Source: Treponema sp. (GTDB taxonomy: Bacteria; Spirochaetota; Spirochaetia; Treponematales; Treponemataceae). From it: 58,191 nucleotides of DNA. Under the pieces are notes generated by a model, which was not told the origin of the DNA, did not search any database, and worked only from the letters and a program-made list of their open reading frames with translations. The stretch covers positions 1-58,191 of the forward strand of contig JAFSJW010000020.1 of the NCBI GenBank assembly GCA_017449265.1, in the 5' to 3' direction. Position numbers and translations under genes: made by a program. Each line of letters begins with the position of its first letter. Positions within the stretch are counted from its first letter, which is position 1. This document shows positions 8,659-17,090 of this stretch, in pieces.

Positions 8659-9741
8659 TTACAACGCTATTTTCAAGTTTCCGAATGATTCCTGAATTAC
8701 GAGCGTCCTGAGATGATTTTCTTTGAGCGTCTTGTTTTCGGCTATATCTGCCGGGAAATTAAAATGCTTGCTTTTCATCACGAACTGAAGGTGTCCGTTC
8801 TGAATTCGGTACAAAAGCGCGCAAAGCTCTTTGTCCGTTATGCCCTCAAGGATTTTTATGCCGATTCCGAATTTCACTGCCGAGATTATCTCTATGGCTT
8901 CGCGTAATGTCAGGAAAGTGGCGAATTTTGCCTTGGCGAAATTCTTAAAAACATAATCTCTGATTTCTGATATTCGTTTTTTTGAAAGAAGCTCCCGCTC
9001 AGAACGCTCAAAGTCTATGAGCTGGCGGATTATAGAAAGTATGCTGGCCATCTGGGATGCTTCGTTCCCGCTTGCGGCCGTCCTCGTCGATACCTGATAA
9101 TAAAATCCGAGCGACGAGAATTTCTCTTGTCCCGAGCCGAAGCAGTCACTCATTGAAAATCCGCTTTGGTCAAGGTTCATAAAAATATTCTGCATTTTTG
9201 CCGACATTGAGAGGCTCGGAAGATGCAGCCTGAACGAAATTTTCATTCCGCTGCCAGAGTCTTTTATTGCCGAAGTGAGAAATCCATGCTCGTAATCAGC
9301 GGCGAACTGGACGGAGTTCTGAAGCTCGTTGTCAATCTGAGCCACGGTTCTGTATGTATCCTCAATCTCAAGTCCTGGCGCGAATGATGCGAACCGAACA
9401 TGGTCAACCTCGTTCACGGTGCATGAGAATTTTCCGTCGGTGCGGACAATTACGCCGCTTCCCGAAATGTTCTTTGTGTTCTGGTCAAGGACTCCGCGCT
9501 CCACAAGAATCTGAGTCCCAAGCTCGTCCAGCTTTGAGACTTCAATTCCCTGATACGAGTCCGGCGATGAGGAATGTGCGAAAGAATCGAAGATAAGAGT
9601 CTGAACGCGAATTGCATCATCGTCTTTGAAACAGCTGGGGAATGGAAAATTCGCAAGGTTTCTGGCAAGCCTTATACGCGTGGAAAGAACGACGTCGCTT
9701 TCAGGACCGTCATAAGAATACCACGCGTCGTCACTCATCAT
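8659..9741 (-). CDS. mcsB: McsB-family protein-arginine kinase homologue, probably catalytically inactive
   Basis: A 360-residue phosphagen-kinase-fold protein. The frame is open 22 codons further upstream, but tandem ATGs at 9741 and 9738 fit better: they follow a GGGGGG stretch and overlap the mcsA stop (ATGAGTGA), implying translational coupling. The nucleotide-binding STRIRLARN is present. Key catalytic positions differ from active McsB: the NEEDH motif reads NEVDH (residues 110-114, second Glu to Val), the CPTN loop reads AIKD (158-161, the conserved Cys is lost), and the Arg of GTGLRAS becomes Lys in GSGMKIS. The C-terminal RDxxRA phospho-arginine-binding motif is also not recognisable. 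Family membership is clear from length, operon position and overall pattern; loss of kinase activity is inferred. Confidence 0.85.
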   Translation of the reverse strand: MMSDDAWYSYDGPESDVVLSTRIRLARNLANFPFPSCFKDDDAIRVQTLIFDSFAHSSSPDSYQGIEVSKLDELGTQILVERGVLDQNTKNISGSGVIVRTDGKFSCTVNEVDHVRFASFAPGLEIEDTYRTVAQIDNELQNSVQFAADYEHGFLTSAIKDSGSGMKISFRLHLPSLSMSAKMQNIFMNLDQSGFSMSDCFGSGQEKFSSLGFYYQVSTRTAASGNEASQMASILSIIRQLIDFERSERELLSKKRISEIRDYVFKNFAKAKFATFLTLREAIEIISAVKFGIGIKILEGITDKELCALLYRIQNGHLQFVMKSKHFNFPADIAENKTLKENHLRTLVIQESFGNLKIAL

Positions 9742-10246
9742 CGCCCCCCGCAACAGGTGATTTTTCCAATGCCTTAAGATAATCTCGATAAATGGCGGCT
9801 TTTTCATAATCCTCGCGTTTTAAAGATTCTTCAAGTTTTGCTTGAAGAACGATTCTGTCGGTAAGAACTGATTTAAAATTCTTGAGTCGGCGCGGCATTG
9901 TTCCGGTGTACTGGGAACTTACGCCCATCTGCCTGTATAAATCAGCTATCGTGTCCTTGAAAATGGCGTAACATTCAGGGCAGCCTGCGCGTCTTATGGT
10001 TTTTACTGTTGTGAGGCTTGTTCCGCATACTGGACATAACTTTGAGTCATCAGGGGAAACTTTCTTGGGACGCCCCAGAAATGCATCGAAGAGAAGGGCG
10101 AGCGACTTTCCGATTGTCTTTGAGTCAGGTGATACCCCGTTTTCCTTGGCGCACTCATAGCACAAGTTCAGCTTTCTTTTTCCGCCTTCATTAGCCTGCT
10201 CAATGTACAGGATAGCCTCCCGCTTGTTACATAAATCACAAATCAT
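9731..10246 (-). CDS. mcsA: McsA-type zinc-finger, UVR-domain protein
   Basis: A 171-residue adaptor or activator of McsB/ClpC. It carries four CxxC knuckles (C3/C6, C29/C32, C71/C74, C89/C92) that would bind two zinc ions, then a C-terminal UVR motif (LEESLKREDYEKAAIYRDYL, about 137-156) like that in UvrB, UvrC and ClpC. It is the first gene of the operon, with an AGAGGA ribosome site and AT-rich promoter sequence upstream. The Firmicute arrangement ctsR-mcsA-mcsB-clpC lacks its ctsR here, and I see no CIRCE-type or CtsR-type operator in the 176 bp up to cobB. Confidence 0.88.
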   Translation of the reverse strand: MICDLCNKREAILYIEQANEGGKRKLNLCYECAKENGVSPDSKTIGKSLALLFDAFLGRPKKVSPDDSKLCPVCGTSLTTVKTIRRAGCPECYAIFKDTIADLYRQMGVSSQYTGTMPRRLKNFKSVLTDRIVLQAKLEESLKREDYEKAAIYRDYLKALEKSPVAGGDDE

Positions 10247-10369
10247 AAGTCCTCTGCCTCATCATTTTTATAAACTTAATATCTATAATATAAATCAGTA
10301 TGGTGAAAATTTAAAGTAGAAAAATCCATTATCTCTAAAAACTTCATTCCTTATTATCGGTTACAATAC

Positions 10370-10398
10370 TATAATAGAGCTGTTCGGAAACTTATCGT
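10370..10398 (+). repeat. Left half of the palindromic element fused to a -10 box, upstream of cobB
   Basis: TATAAT (10370-10375) runs straight into TAGAGCTGTTCGGAAAC (10375-10391), the left arm of the 39-bp palindrome. The right arm has decayed. The cobB start codon is 47 nt downstream of the -10. Confidence 0.6.
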
Positions 10399-10422
10399 TT
10401 TTGCAGATTTAACGGAGCTTTT

Positions 10423-11877
10423 ATGATTCCAAGAATACTGATTTCATCTATTTCTTCTTCGTCAGGGAAAACTACTGTTGTCTCGGGGCTTTGCGCCGTT
10501 TTGCGCGGGATGGAAATGAAAGTCGCCGCTGTAAAAGTGGGGCCTGATTTCATAGACCCAATGTTTCACTCGATTGCGGGCGGCGTAAAGAGCGGCAACA
10601 TTGACTTGTATTTTACCGATGAGAAAAAAGCCGCCGAAATTTTTGACATTGACACAAACGGAGCTGATTTTGCCTTAGTGGAGGGGGCAATGGGCTTTTT
10701 TGACGGGCTTGGCGGCGAATCGGACTTCGCAAGCTCTTTTCACGCCGCCAGGGTGCTTCGCGCTCCCGTCCTGATTGTGGCTGATGTCAGGGGAAAAAGC
10801 CTTTCCGTGGCGGCAGAAATACTTGGAGTGGTGGAGCTTGCAAAAAGGCGCGGCGGAGGCGGACTTAAATTTTTTGTCCTTTTGAACAAATGCTCAGAAA
10901 GCCTTTTTGGGCGACTCAAACAAAAAATCGAAGAGATATGCGGCGTTGATGTTGTAGGATTTCTTGAGGAGAACAAAAGCTTTAAAATCGAGAGCCGCCA
11001 TCTGGGGCTTGTAACGCCAGACTCTGTACCTGGGATTAAAGAAAAAATCTCTGAGATTGCAATGTTGATGAAAAAATCCGTCGATATTGAAAAACTTGTT
11101 TCGGCTGGAAAACTTTGCTGTGAAAAAACAAATCCTTCAATATCAACGGATTTGAAAAAAACTCCGCTTGTTAAAATAGCCGTCGCAAAAGATGAGGCTT
11201 TTTCTTTCTATTATAGAGAGAACCTTGAGCTTTTGGAATCTTTCGGGGCGGAGCTGTGCTTTTTCTCGCCTCTCAGAAATGAGCCTGTGCCAGATGGTTC
11301 ATGCGCGCTTTACATTGGAGGAGGTTATCCCGAGCTTTTCTGGAGCGAGCTTTGCGATTGCAGAAAAAGCTCGGAGTCCGTGCGCGCGGCTTGCAGGAAC
11401 GGGCTTCCTGTCTTTGCCGAGTGCGGAGGCTTTTTGTACTTGCAGCTTCTTGGAATCCTTTCTGGTACATTCGAGAACAAAAAACATCTTGTTCGTTTTG
11501 GCTATGCTGAGTTTGAGTGCATGGAGGACAATTTTCTTCTGAAAAAAGGCGAAAAAATCCGCGGGCATGAGTTCCATTATTTTGATACGACCGAAAACGG
11601 CTCTTTGTTTACTGCCCGTAAGCCAGGCGGAAAGGAATGGCCTTGCGTTCAGTTCGTTCAGGCGGCAGAATGTATGAAAAAACCATGCTGCAAAAAGAAA
11701 AATGCCCCGTTCAGAAAAAACATCGTGGCAGGCTTTCCGCATTTTTATTTTCCGTCGAATCCGGGCATTGCAGAGAATTTCGTAAACGCAGCTCTTGTGT
11801 ACGATTCGCTCTCCGGCTCAGAATCATGTTCCTCATGTGCTTCATGTGCTTCATGCGGTTCGTGCGGAATCTTTTAG
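10423..11877 (+). CDS. Cobyrinate (or sirohydrochlorin-type) a,c-diamide synthase, CobB/CbiA family
   Basis: A glutamine-dependent amidotransferase that amidates the a and c side chains of a corrinoid or related tetrapyrrole. The 484 residues comprise an N-terminal P-loop synthase domain (ISSSSGKTT at 10-18; KVGPDFIDP; LVEGAMGFFDG) and a C-terminal class I glutaminase domain with the nucleophile in FAECGGF (C334) and the histidine in PHFYF (H440). Two cysteine-rich additions stand out: ECMKKPCCKK near 417-424 and a tail with Cys at 469, 472, 475, 478 and 481. No other cobalamin genes are nearby, so salvage or another tetrapyrrole product is possible. The 3' end overlaps the convergent yhhQ gene by 27 bp. 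Confidence 0.88.
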   Translation: MIPRILISSISSSSGKTTVVSGLCAVLRGMEMKVAAVKVGPDFIDPMFHSIAGGVKSGNIDLYFTDEKKAAEIFDIDTNGADFALVEGAMGFFDGLGGESDFASSFHAARVLRAPVLIVADVRGKSLSVAAEILGVVELAKRRGGGGLKFFVLLNKCSESLFGRLKQKIEEICGVDVVGFLEENKSFKIESRHLGLVTPDSVPGIKEKISEIAMLMKKSVDIEKLVSAGKLCCEKTNPSISTDLKKTPLVKIAVAKDEAFSFYYRENLELLESFGAELCFFSPLRNEPVPDGSCALYIGGGYPELFWSELCDCRKSSESVRAACRNGLPVFAECGGFLYLQLLGILSGTFENKKHLVRFGYAEFECMEDNFLLKKGEKIRGHEFHYFDTTENGSLFTARKPGGKEWPCVQFVQAAECMKKPCCKKKNAPFRKNIVAGFPHFYFPSNPGIAENFVNAALVYDSLSGSESCSSCASCASCGSCGIF

Positions 11878-12579
11878 TTCAGGATGCTTTTCGGCGATTC
11901 TTCTTGCCCAATAAAGGAACGGAGTGTCGAGAATTGAGGTGGCGAGGAAAATCAAATATCCGAAAATCAAAATCTGAATAAGCACGCTTGACGGAAAAAC
12001 GCCTGCAAAAGCGAGCAGGTTGAACGCAAGAACATTGATAAGCTGACTGACCATAGTAGAGCCGTTGTTTCTGAGCCACAGAAATTTTTTGTGGTCACCT
12101 GATTTTTTCTCGCTCCAGCTCCAGATATGGTGGTATGCCCAGACATCGTAGATTTCGCAGACTGCATAGGCGATAAGGCTTGAGAGCATGACACGCGGTG
12201 TGTTCGCAAAAACTGTGCGAATTGGAGAAGCCATTGTGTCGGCTTGTGCAGGAACATACAAGAACCAGCTCTGAGAAATCAAAATAAAAGTGATGTTGGC
12301 GGCTATTCCCAGCTTTACGCATTTGTTGGCTTCTTTTTTGCCGTAAATCTCGCTCATAATGTCAGTAGCAAGGAATGATGATGCAAAAATCACATTTCCC
12401 AAAGTAGTGTCCATGCCGAAAGCATGAACCAGAATCAAAACTTCGATATTTGCAGCAATCGTGCAGATTACAGTCCAAGCAAAGATTCCGTTTTTTCCGA
12501 ACAATCGGAAAAAAGCCACGAGTCCGCCAAAGAAAAAGAACACTGAGGCGAGCAACAATATTTCATTTGTAAAAGTCAT
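11851..12579 (-). CDS. yhhQ: Queuosine precursor transporter, YhhQ/QPTR family
   Basis: A 242-residue integral membrane protein with about six hydrophobic segments. Family hallmarks include FASSFLATDIMSEIYGKKEA and the polar AYAVCEIYDVWAYHHIW stretch. Homologues import queuosine precursors such as preQ0 and preQ1. It begins 2 bp after queF, with an AGGAG ribosome site, so both genes share one message and one riboswitch. The last nine codons lie opposite the Cys-repeat tail of cobB. Import coupled to reduction of preQ0 suggests queuosine salvage rather than full synthesis; no queC, queD or queE is seen here. Confidence 0.9.
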   Translation of the reverse strand: MTFTNEILLLASVFFFFGGLVAFFRLFGKNGIFAWTVICTIAANIEVLILVHAFGMDTTLGNVIFASSFLATDIMSEIYGKKEANKCVKLGIAANITFILISQSWFLYVPAQADTMASPIRTVFANTPRVMLSSLIAYAVCEIYDVWAYHHIWSWSEKKSGDHKKFLWLRNNGSTMVSQLINVLAFNLLAFAGVFPSSVLIQILIFGYLIFLATSILDTPFLYWARRIAEKHPELKDSARTA

Positions 12580-12581
12580 AC

Positions 12582-13055
12582 TTATCTCCTGTCGATTGCT
12601 GAAAAAAGCCGTGTTTTTGCGATATTCTCGTATTCTGTTCCTGGTTTTCCGTAGTTTGCGAAAGGGTAGAGCGAGATTCCGCCGCGCGGGGTGAAGATTC
12701 CTTCAACTTCAAGATATTTTGGTTCAAGAAGTTTGACCAAATCTTTCATGATTATATTCACGCAGTCCTCATGGAAGTCGCCGTGGTTACGGAAGCTGAA
12801 CAAATAGAGCTTTAGCGATTTTGATTCGACAAGAAAATCAGCTGGGATGTAGTTGATTTTGATTTCCGCGAAATCCGGCTGCCCAGTTTTTGGGCAAAGC
12901 GAAGTGAATTCGGGGCAGTTGAATGTGACCATGTAGTCGTTCCCCGGATGCTTGTTCTGAAATTTTTCGAGAATTTTCGGGACGTAATTTGTGGGGTACT
13001 TGGTTTTGCTTTCGCCAAGAAGCGTTACGCCTTCAAGTTCAGATTCTGAACGCAT
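12582..13055 (-). CDS. queF: NADPH-dependent 7-cyano-7-deazaguanine (preQ0) reductase QueF
   Basis: QueF reduces the nitrile of preQ0 to the aminomethyl of preQ1, the base inserted into tRNA by Tgt. This is the short, unimodular form (157 residues). The catalytic cysteine is C54 in [12 protein letters not shown] with D61 following, and the QueF motif ESKSLKLY and RNHGDFHE are intact. The start has an AGGAG site 8 nt upstream that lies at the 3' end of a predicted preQ1-I aptamer. It is cotranscribed with the transporter gene. Confidence 0.95.
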   Translation of the reverse strand: MRSESELEGVTLLGESKTKYPTNYVPKILEKFQNKHPGNDYMVTFNCPEFTSLCPKTGQPDFAEIKINYIPADFLVESKSLKLYLFSFRNHGDFHEDCVNIIMKDLVKLLEPKYLEVEGIFTPRGGISLYPFANYGKPGTEYENIAKTRLFSAIDRR

Positions 13056-13062
13056 TTTGTGT

Positions 13063-13104
13063 CTCCTAGTTTTGTTTTAAGTCAGGATGGAATTTCGAAC
13101 TGAC
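13063..13104 (-). promoter_or_regulatory. Candidate preQ1-I riboswitch controlling queF-yhhQ
   Basis: On the minus strand a 5-bp stem GTCAG (13104-13100) / CTGAC (13085-13081) closes a 14-nt loop and is followed by an A-rich tail TTAAAACAAAACTAGGAG (13080-13063) that ends in the queF ribosome site. This is the layout of the small H-type-pseudoknot preQ1-I class, and the tail resembles the A-rich tail of known members. A UCC in the loop could pair with GGA of the ribosome site, blocking translation when preQ1 is bound. The pseudoknot pairing is not the most canonical, so I am moderately sure. The predicted transcription start (about 13106) lies right at the aptamer's 5' end. Confidence 0.6.
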
Positions 13105-13112
13105 TGAGAATA

Positions 13113-13141
13113 TATATAATAGAAAAGAATCTTTTGGTCAA
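13113..13141 (-). promoter_or_regulatory. Promoter of queF-yhhQ
   Basis: TTGACC (13141-13136), 17-nt spacer, TATATA (13118-13113). Transcription from here would start just before the riboswitch candidate. Confidence 0.7.
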
Positions 13142-13233
13142 CATGAAGCTTTCGCAAGGCTTTTGTATAATTTTTTCTCAAATACCTAAAAAAGTTATGC
13201 CAATTTTGAAAATTCCGTGCTACAATGAGGGCT

Positions 13234-15114
13234 ATGGAACATGAAATGATTTTGTCCGCTTCCGGCTGGCGAAAAGTTTTTGCGGTTAGCGGAGATGAAA
13301 ATGACAGAACATTTGAAATTGGCCCTAAGAACAAGATTCTTGCAATGCTTGCGGCTGATGCTTTTGCTTCTTACATACTTGATAAAAAAACGACACCTTC
13401 CATAGTGCTTGGAATTGACTCTAGACCGACCGGCCTGCAAATTGCCGATGCCATGATACGCGTATTTATGGCAAGACGAATTGCGGTAAGCTATGTGGGA
13501 ATAATCGCTGCCCCTGAGATTATGACATACGCCCACACGCTTGATGCGTTCGTGTACATTTCGGCAAGCCACAACCCAATCGGGCATAACGGAATCAAAT
13601 TCGGGCTGAATGACGGCGGTGTTCTGAACCCTGACGAGAGCAGAAAACTTATATCAATGTTTGAGGCCAAATGCGCCGATGTCTCTTCTGCGGGAAGGGT
13701 GCAGGAGCTTTCTTTGAGTTGTTCGGACGCCGACTTGGACTGGGTTTTTGCCGAGAGCGTAGCCGTCATGCGTGAGGCCAGCTCAATATACCGCTCGTTT
13801 GCAAAAACCGTAATCTCAGGTCTTAATGATGTGACTAAGCAGAATAAATTCTTCGTCACGGTACGCAAAGTTCTGAAAAACACTCCGATCGGCGTTGTTT
13901 GTGACATGAACGGCTCTGCCCGCACTCTTTCAATCGACTCGGCTTTTCTGAACGAGATTGGAGTTGAATTCCATGCAATAAACAACAGACCGGGCGAGAT
14001 AAAACATGCAATTATTCCTGAGGGCGAGAACTTGAACTGGTGCGCCGAGGAAATGAGCCGCCTCCATGCCGAGGGAAAAACTCATTTCAATCTTGGGTAT
14101 ATGCCCGACTGCGACGGCGACAGGGGAAATTTCGTCATCTGGAACGAAAAAACGAACAAGCCTGAGGTTCTGAAAGCTCAGGAAGTGTTCGCGCTGTCCG
14201 TCTTGTCGGAGCTTTCTTATTCCGTGTACATGAGCGAGAATTTCTATGAGGAGTTCGGCGGAAGCAGAATGAAAGAATTCCTGAAAATGCGCTCCAATTC
14301 TGAGCTTATGGACAAATCCGGCGTTGGCGCGGGGCTGAACCTTGCCGTAGTTGCAAACGGTCCTACTTCGATGCGGATTGACGATATTGCGTCATGCTTT
14401 AATGCGAAGGTGTTCCGCGCGGAAGTTGGCGAGGCGAATGTGGTAAGCCTTGCTCGTGAAAAACGCGCCGAAGGTTACACGGTAAGAATCTTGGGCGAAG
14501 GCTCGAACGGAGGAAACATAACGCATCCTTCTGCTGTGCGCGACCCGCTGAACACTCTTTTTGCGTTGCTAAAACTTATTGTAATCAGGGACTCAAACGG
14601 CGAGAAAGGTCTTTTCCATATATGGTGCGAGGCAAGCGGGCAGATGGAAAAGTATGAGGCGTGCAAAGATAATTTTTCAATTACCGATATTATTGAGACA
14701 TTGCCAAAGTACACTTCGACTGGAATAAGCGAAAGTCGCGCTGTTTTGCATATTGAGTCAAAAGACCACGGCGAGCTGAAAGCGCGTTTCCAGAAGATTT
14801 TCGAGGAGCAGTGGAATATGCAGCAGGAAAAACTGCTTTCAAAATACGGGATTGCGTCATATGAAGTTATTGCGACGAAAAAGACCGATGAAAAGCGCGG
14901 CATTCTTGATTTCAGCGTGAGCGGTACTGGCGGGCTTAAAATTCTTTTCTATGACGGGGACGGGCGTCCTGTTTCGTACCTCTGGATGCGCGGAAGCGGA
15001 ACGGAGCCTGTGTTCAGGGTTTTGTGCGATGTGCGCGGTGACAAGCCTGAGCAGGAAGAGAAGCTGCTAGAATGGGAGACGAAAATGCTCTTGAAAGCGG
15101 ATGGCCAGCTTTAG
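13234..15114 (+). CDS. Phosphohexomutase (phosphoglucomutase/phosphomannomutase superfamily)
   Basis: A 626-residue alpha-D-phosphohexomutase counted from the ATG at 13234; the frame opens at 13225, but TACAAT at 13221-13226 places the transcription start at about 13234. The four signature loops are present: phosphoserine loop SASHNPIGHNG (S112), metal loop DCDGDRG, sugar loop GEGSNGGN and phosphate loop RGSGTEP. It is longer than typical bacterial PGM/PMM (450-570), with extra sequence around the metal loop. Substrate (glucose-, mannose- or glucosamine-phosphate) is not readable. It is followed by a second, different mutase gene at 15214. Confidence 0.85.
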   Translation: MEHEMILSASGWRKVFAVSGDENDRTFEIGPKNKILAMLAADAFASYILDKKTTPSIVLGIDSRPTGLQIADAMIRVFMARRIAVSYVGIIAAPEIMTYAHTLDAFVYISASHNPIGHNGIKFGLNDGGVLNPDESRKLISMFEAKCADVSSAGRVQELSLSCSDADLDWVFAESVAVMREASSIYRSFAKTVISGLNDVTKQNKFFVTVRKVLKNTPIGVVCDMNGSARTLSIDSAFLNEIGVEFHAINNRPGEIKHAIIPEGENLNWCAEEMSRLHAEGKTHFNLGYMPDCDGDRGNFVIWNEKTNKPEVLKAQEVFALSVLSELSYSVYMSENFYEEFGGSRMKEFLKMRSNSELMDKSGVGAGLNLAVVANGPTSMRIDDIASCFNAKVFRAEVGEANVVSLAREKRAEGYTVRILGEGSNGGNITHPSAVRDPLNTLFALLKLIVIRDSNGEKGLFHIWCEASGQMEKYEACKDNFSITDIIETLPKYTSTGISESRAVLHIESKDHGELKARFQKIFEEQWNMQQEKLLSKYGIASYEVIATKKTDEKRGILDFSVSGTGGLKILFYDGDGRPVSYLWMRGSGTEPVFRVLCDVRGDKPEQEEKLLEWETKMLLKADGQL

Positions 15115-15137
15115 GGTTTTATAAAATCACAAAGAAT

Positions 15138-15167
15138 TTGGTAAATATCAAAAAGCTGTGGTACAAT
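15138..15167 (+). promoter_or_regulatory. Promoter of the second phosphohexomutase gene
   Basis: TTGGTA (15138-15143), 18-nt spacer, TACAAT (15162-15167). A strong AGGAGG follows at 15193-15198. Confidence 0.6.
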
Positions 15168-15213
15168 AATAGAAATCAATTTTAATCAAAAAAGGAGGCA
15201 TGATAAAAATATC

Positions 15214-16995
15214 ATGGAAAAATCAGAAATCTTAGAGCGTGCGAAAAAATACATCGCCGAAGAAAAAGATGTGAGGTTCAGAAAGGAAGTTGAAGAGCTT
15301 GTCGCAAAAGAAGACATGAAAGAGCTTGAAGACCGCTTCTATCAGACACTTGAATTCGGAACTGGCGGATTGCGCGGCGTAATGGGCGGCGGAACTAACC
15401 GCATGAATACTTTGGAAATTAACCTTGCTACGCAGGGACTTGCAAATTATGTCCTCAAGGCTTTCCCGCAGAAGGCAAAAGACGGCACTTTGAGCGCAGT
15501 CGTAGCCTACGACAGCCGCAAAAACTCAGATGTATTCGCAGAGGCTACTGCCCTTATTCTTGCTGCAAACGGAATCAAGGCTTATCTTTTCACAGGCCTT
15601 CGCCCTACGCCGGAGCTTTCTTTTGCAATCCGTGAGCTTAAGGCACAGACTGGCGTTGTAGTCACAGCTTCCCACAATCCTCCGCAGTACAACGGCTACA
15701 AGGCTTACTGGGACAACGGCGCTCAGGTTATTGAGCCACATGATGTTGGTATCATCAAAGAAGTTAATGCCGTAAAAGAAGTAAAGACAATCTCTAAGGA
15801 AGAGGCTATCAAGAGCGGAAAACTCGTTCTTATCGACAAAGAAATCGATGAGAAATTCTGGGCAATGTGTAAGGCTCAGCTTTTCCGACCGGAACTCATC
15901 AAAGAAAAGGCTTCTTCTGTCAAAATCGTATACACACCGCTCCACGGAACGGGCGCAATGCATGTTGAGAAAGTTCTGGGCGACCTTGGCCTTAAAGTCA
16001 TCACTGTTCCTGAGCAGAGAGAGCCGGACGGCGCTTTCCCGACGGTGGAAAAACCGAATCCTGAGGAAGCTCCGGCACTCAAACTGGCAGTGGCTTTGGG
16101 CGAAAAAGAAAAGGCTGACTGTGTAATGGCAACCGACCCGGACGCAGACCGATTCGGAACTGCCTTCCCTGGAAAAGACGGAAAATTCGTTCTTGTTACA
16201 GGAAACCAGATGGGAGCTATGCTTTGCGAATATGTCCTTCTTTCGCGCAAGGAACTGGGAAAATTGCCTTCAAACGGAGCTGCAATCCGTTCAATCGTAA
16301 CTTCTCCTTTCACGGACTACATCTGTAAGAAATATGGCGTAAAAATGCATGAATGTCTCACTGGCTTCAAATGGATTGCCGCCGTTGAAGATGAATTTGA
16401 AAAATCAAATACCGAGACTTATGTTTACGGTCTTGAAGAGAGCTACGGCTACAAGGTCGAAAAAGAGGTCATGGACAAGGACGGTGTTTCTGCTGCCGCT
16501 ATGTGTGCCGAGATGACCCTTTACTGGGCTTCAAAAGGAAAATCAATCCTTGAGCATCTTGACGACATGTACAAGGAGTTCGGCTTCTTCGAGGACAGGG
16601 CAATCAGCCAGAACTTCCCGGGCTCTGCCGGAAAAGAAGTCATGGCAGGCATTATGACAAAGCTTCGCACGGAGGGCTTAAAGACTTTGGGCGGAAAGAA
16701 AGTTGTCTGCATTAAGGACATCGGAAACTCTGTGGCTTACGACCCGGAAAATCCTTCTGCAAAGACAGAAATCAAGCTTCCTAAGTCAAATGTTCTCCAG
16801 TTCGTTCTTGAGGGCGGAACAATCGTCTCAGCTCGACCATCTGGAACAGAGCCTAAAATCAAGTTCTACATCAATGCCCGCACTGAGGTTGGCGGAGCAA
16901 AATGCGACGGTTGCCTTGCAGCTGCTAAGAAAGCTTCTGCTGAGGTTTGTGACGCAATCACTGCCGACATCAAAGACTTGCTTTCAAAGGCATAA
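15214..16995 (+). CDS. Phospho-sugar mutase, PgcA-type alpha-phosphoglucomutase
   Basis: A 593-residue enzyme likely to interconvert glucose-1-phosphate and glucose-6-phosphate. Visible elements are the N-terminal FGTGGLRGVMGGGTNRMN typical of PgcA/PGM2-like mutases, the catalytic loop TASHNP with S153, metal loop DPDADR, sugar loop GLEESYGY and phosphate loop RPSGTEPKIKFY. Length matches the family (575-600). The AGGAGG lies 15 nt upstream of this ATG, further than usual; an earlier ATG at 15200 is out of frame and closes after 11 codons. Codons are more G/C-ending and regular than in neighbours, which fits high expression. It shares superfamily but not subfamily with the gene before it. Confidence 0.9.
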   Translation: MEKSEILERAKKYIAEEKDVRFRKEVEELVAKEDMKELEDRFYQTLEFGTGGLRGVMGGGTNRMNTLEINLATQGLANYVLKAFPQKAKDGTLSAVVAYDSRKNSDVFAEATALILAANGIKAYLFTGLRPTPELSFAIRELKAQTGVVVTASHNPPQYNGYKAYWDNGAQVIEPHDVGIIKEVNAVKEVKTISKEEAIKSGKLVLIDKEIDEKFWAMCKAQLFRPELIKEKASSVKIVYTPLHGTGAMHVEKVLGDLGLKVITVPEQREPDGAFPTVEKPNPEEAPALKLAVALGEKEKADCVMATDPDADRFGTAFPGKDGKFVLVTGNQMGAMLCEYVLLSRKELGKLPSNGAAIRSIVTSPFTDYICKKYGVKMHECLTGFKWIAAVEDEFEKSNTETYVYGLEESYGYKVEKEVMDKDGVSAAAMCAEMTLYWASKGKSILEHLDDMYKEFGFFEDRAISQNFPGSAGKEVMAGIMTKLRTEGLKTLGGKKVVCIKDIGNSVAYDPENPSAKTEIKLPKSNVLQFVLEGGTIVSARPSGTEPKIKFYINARTEVGGAKCDGCLAAAKKASAEVCDAITADIKDLLSKA

Positions 16996-17006
16996 ATAAT
17001 TTTTAA

Positions 17007-17073
17007 CCACAGATTAGCACAGTTTTTCAAGGATAAAAAAAACAATCTGTGCAAATCTGTGGATTATTTTTTT
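17007..17073 (+). terminator. Long hairpin terminator after the mutase gene
   Basis: CCACAGATTAGCACAG (17007-17022) pairs with CTGTGCAAATCTGTGG (17047-17062), one mismatch, followed by ATTATTTTTTT. It begins 11 nt after the stop codon. Confidence 0.75.
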
Positions 17074-17090
17074 ATGGGAACAAACTGATA

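Noticed and set aside
15200..15235. An 11-codon ORF (MIKISWKNQKS) right after AGGAGG, overlapping the start of the PgcA-type gene
   Set aside because: It could be a leader peptide, but it is too short to judge and most simply reflects a mutase start placed 15 nt from its ribosome site.
17007..17062. CCACAGATT-type inverted repeat as a mobile repeat family
   Set aside because: Similar sequences recur in many genomes, but only one copy is in this window and a following T-run explains it as a terminator.
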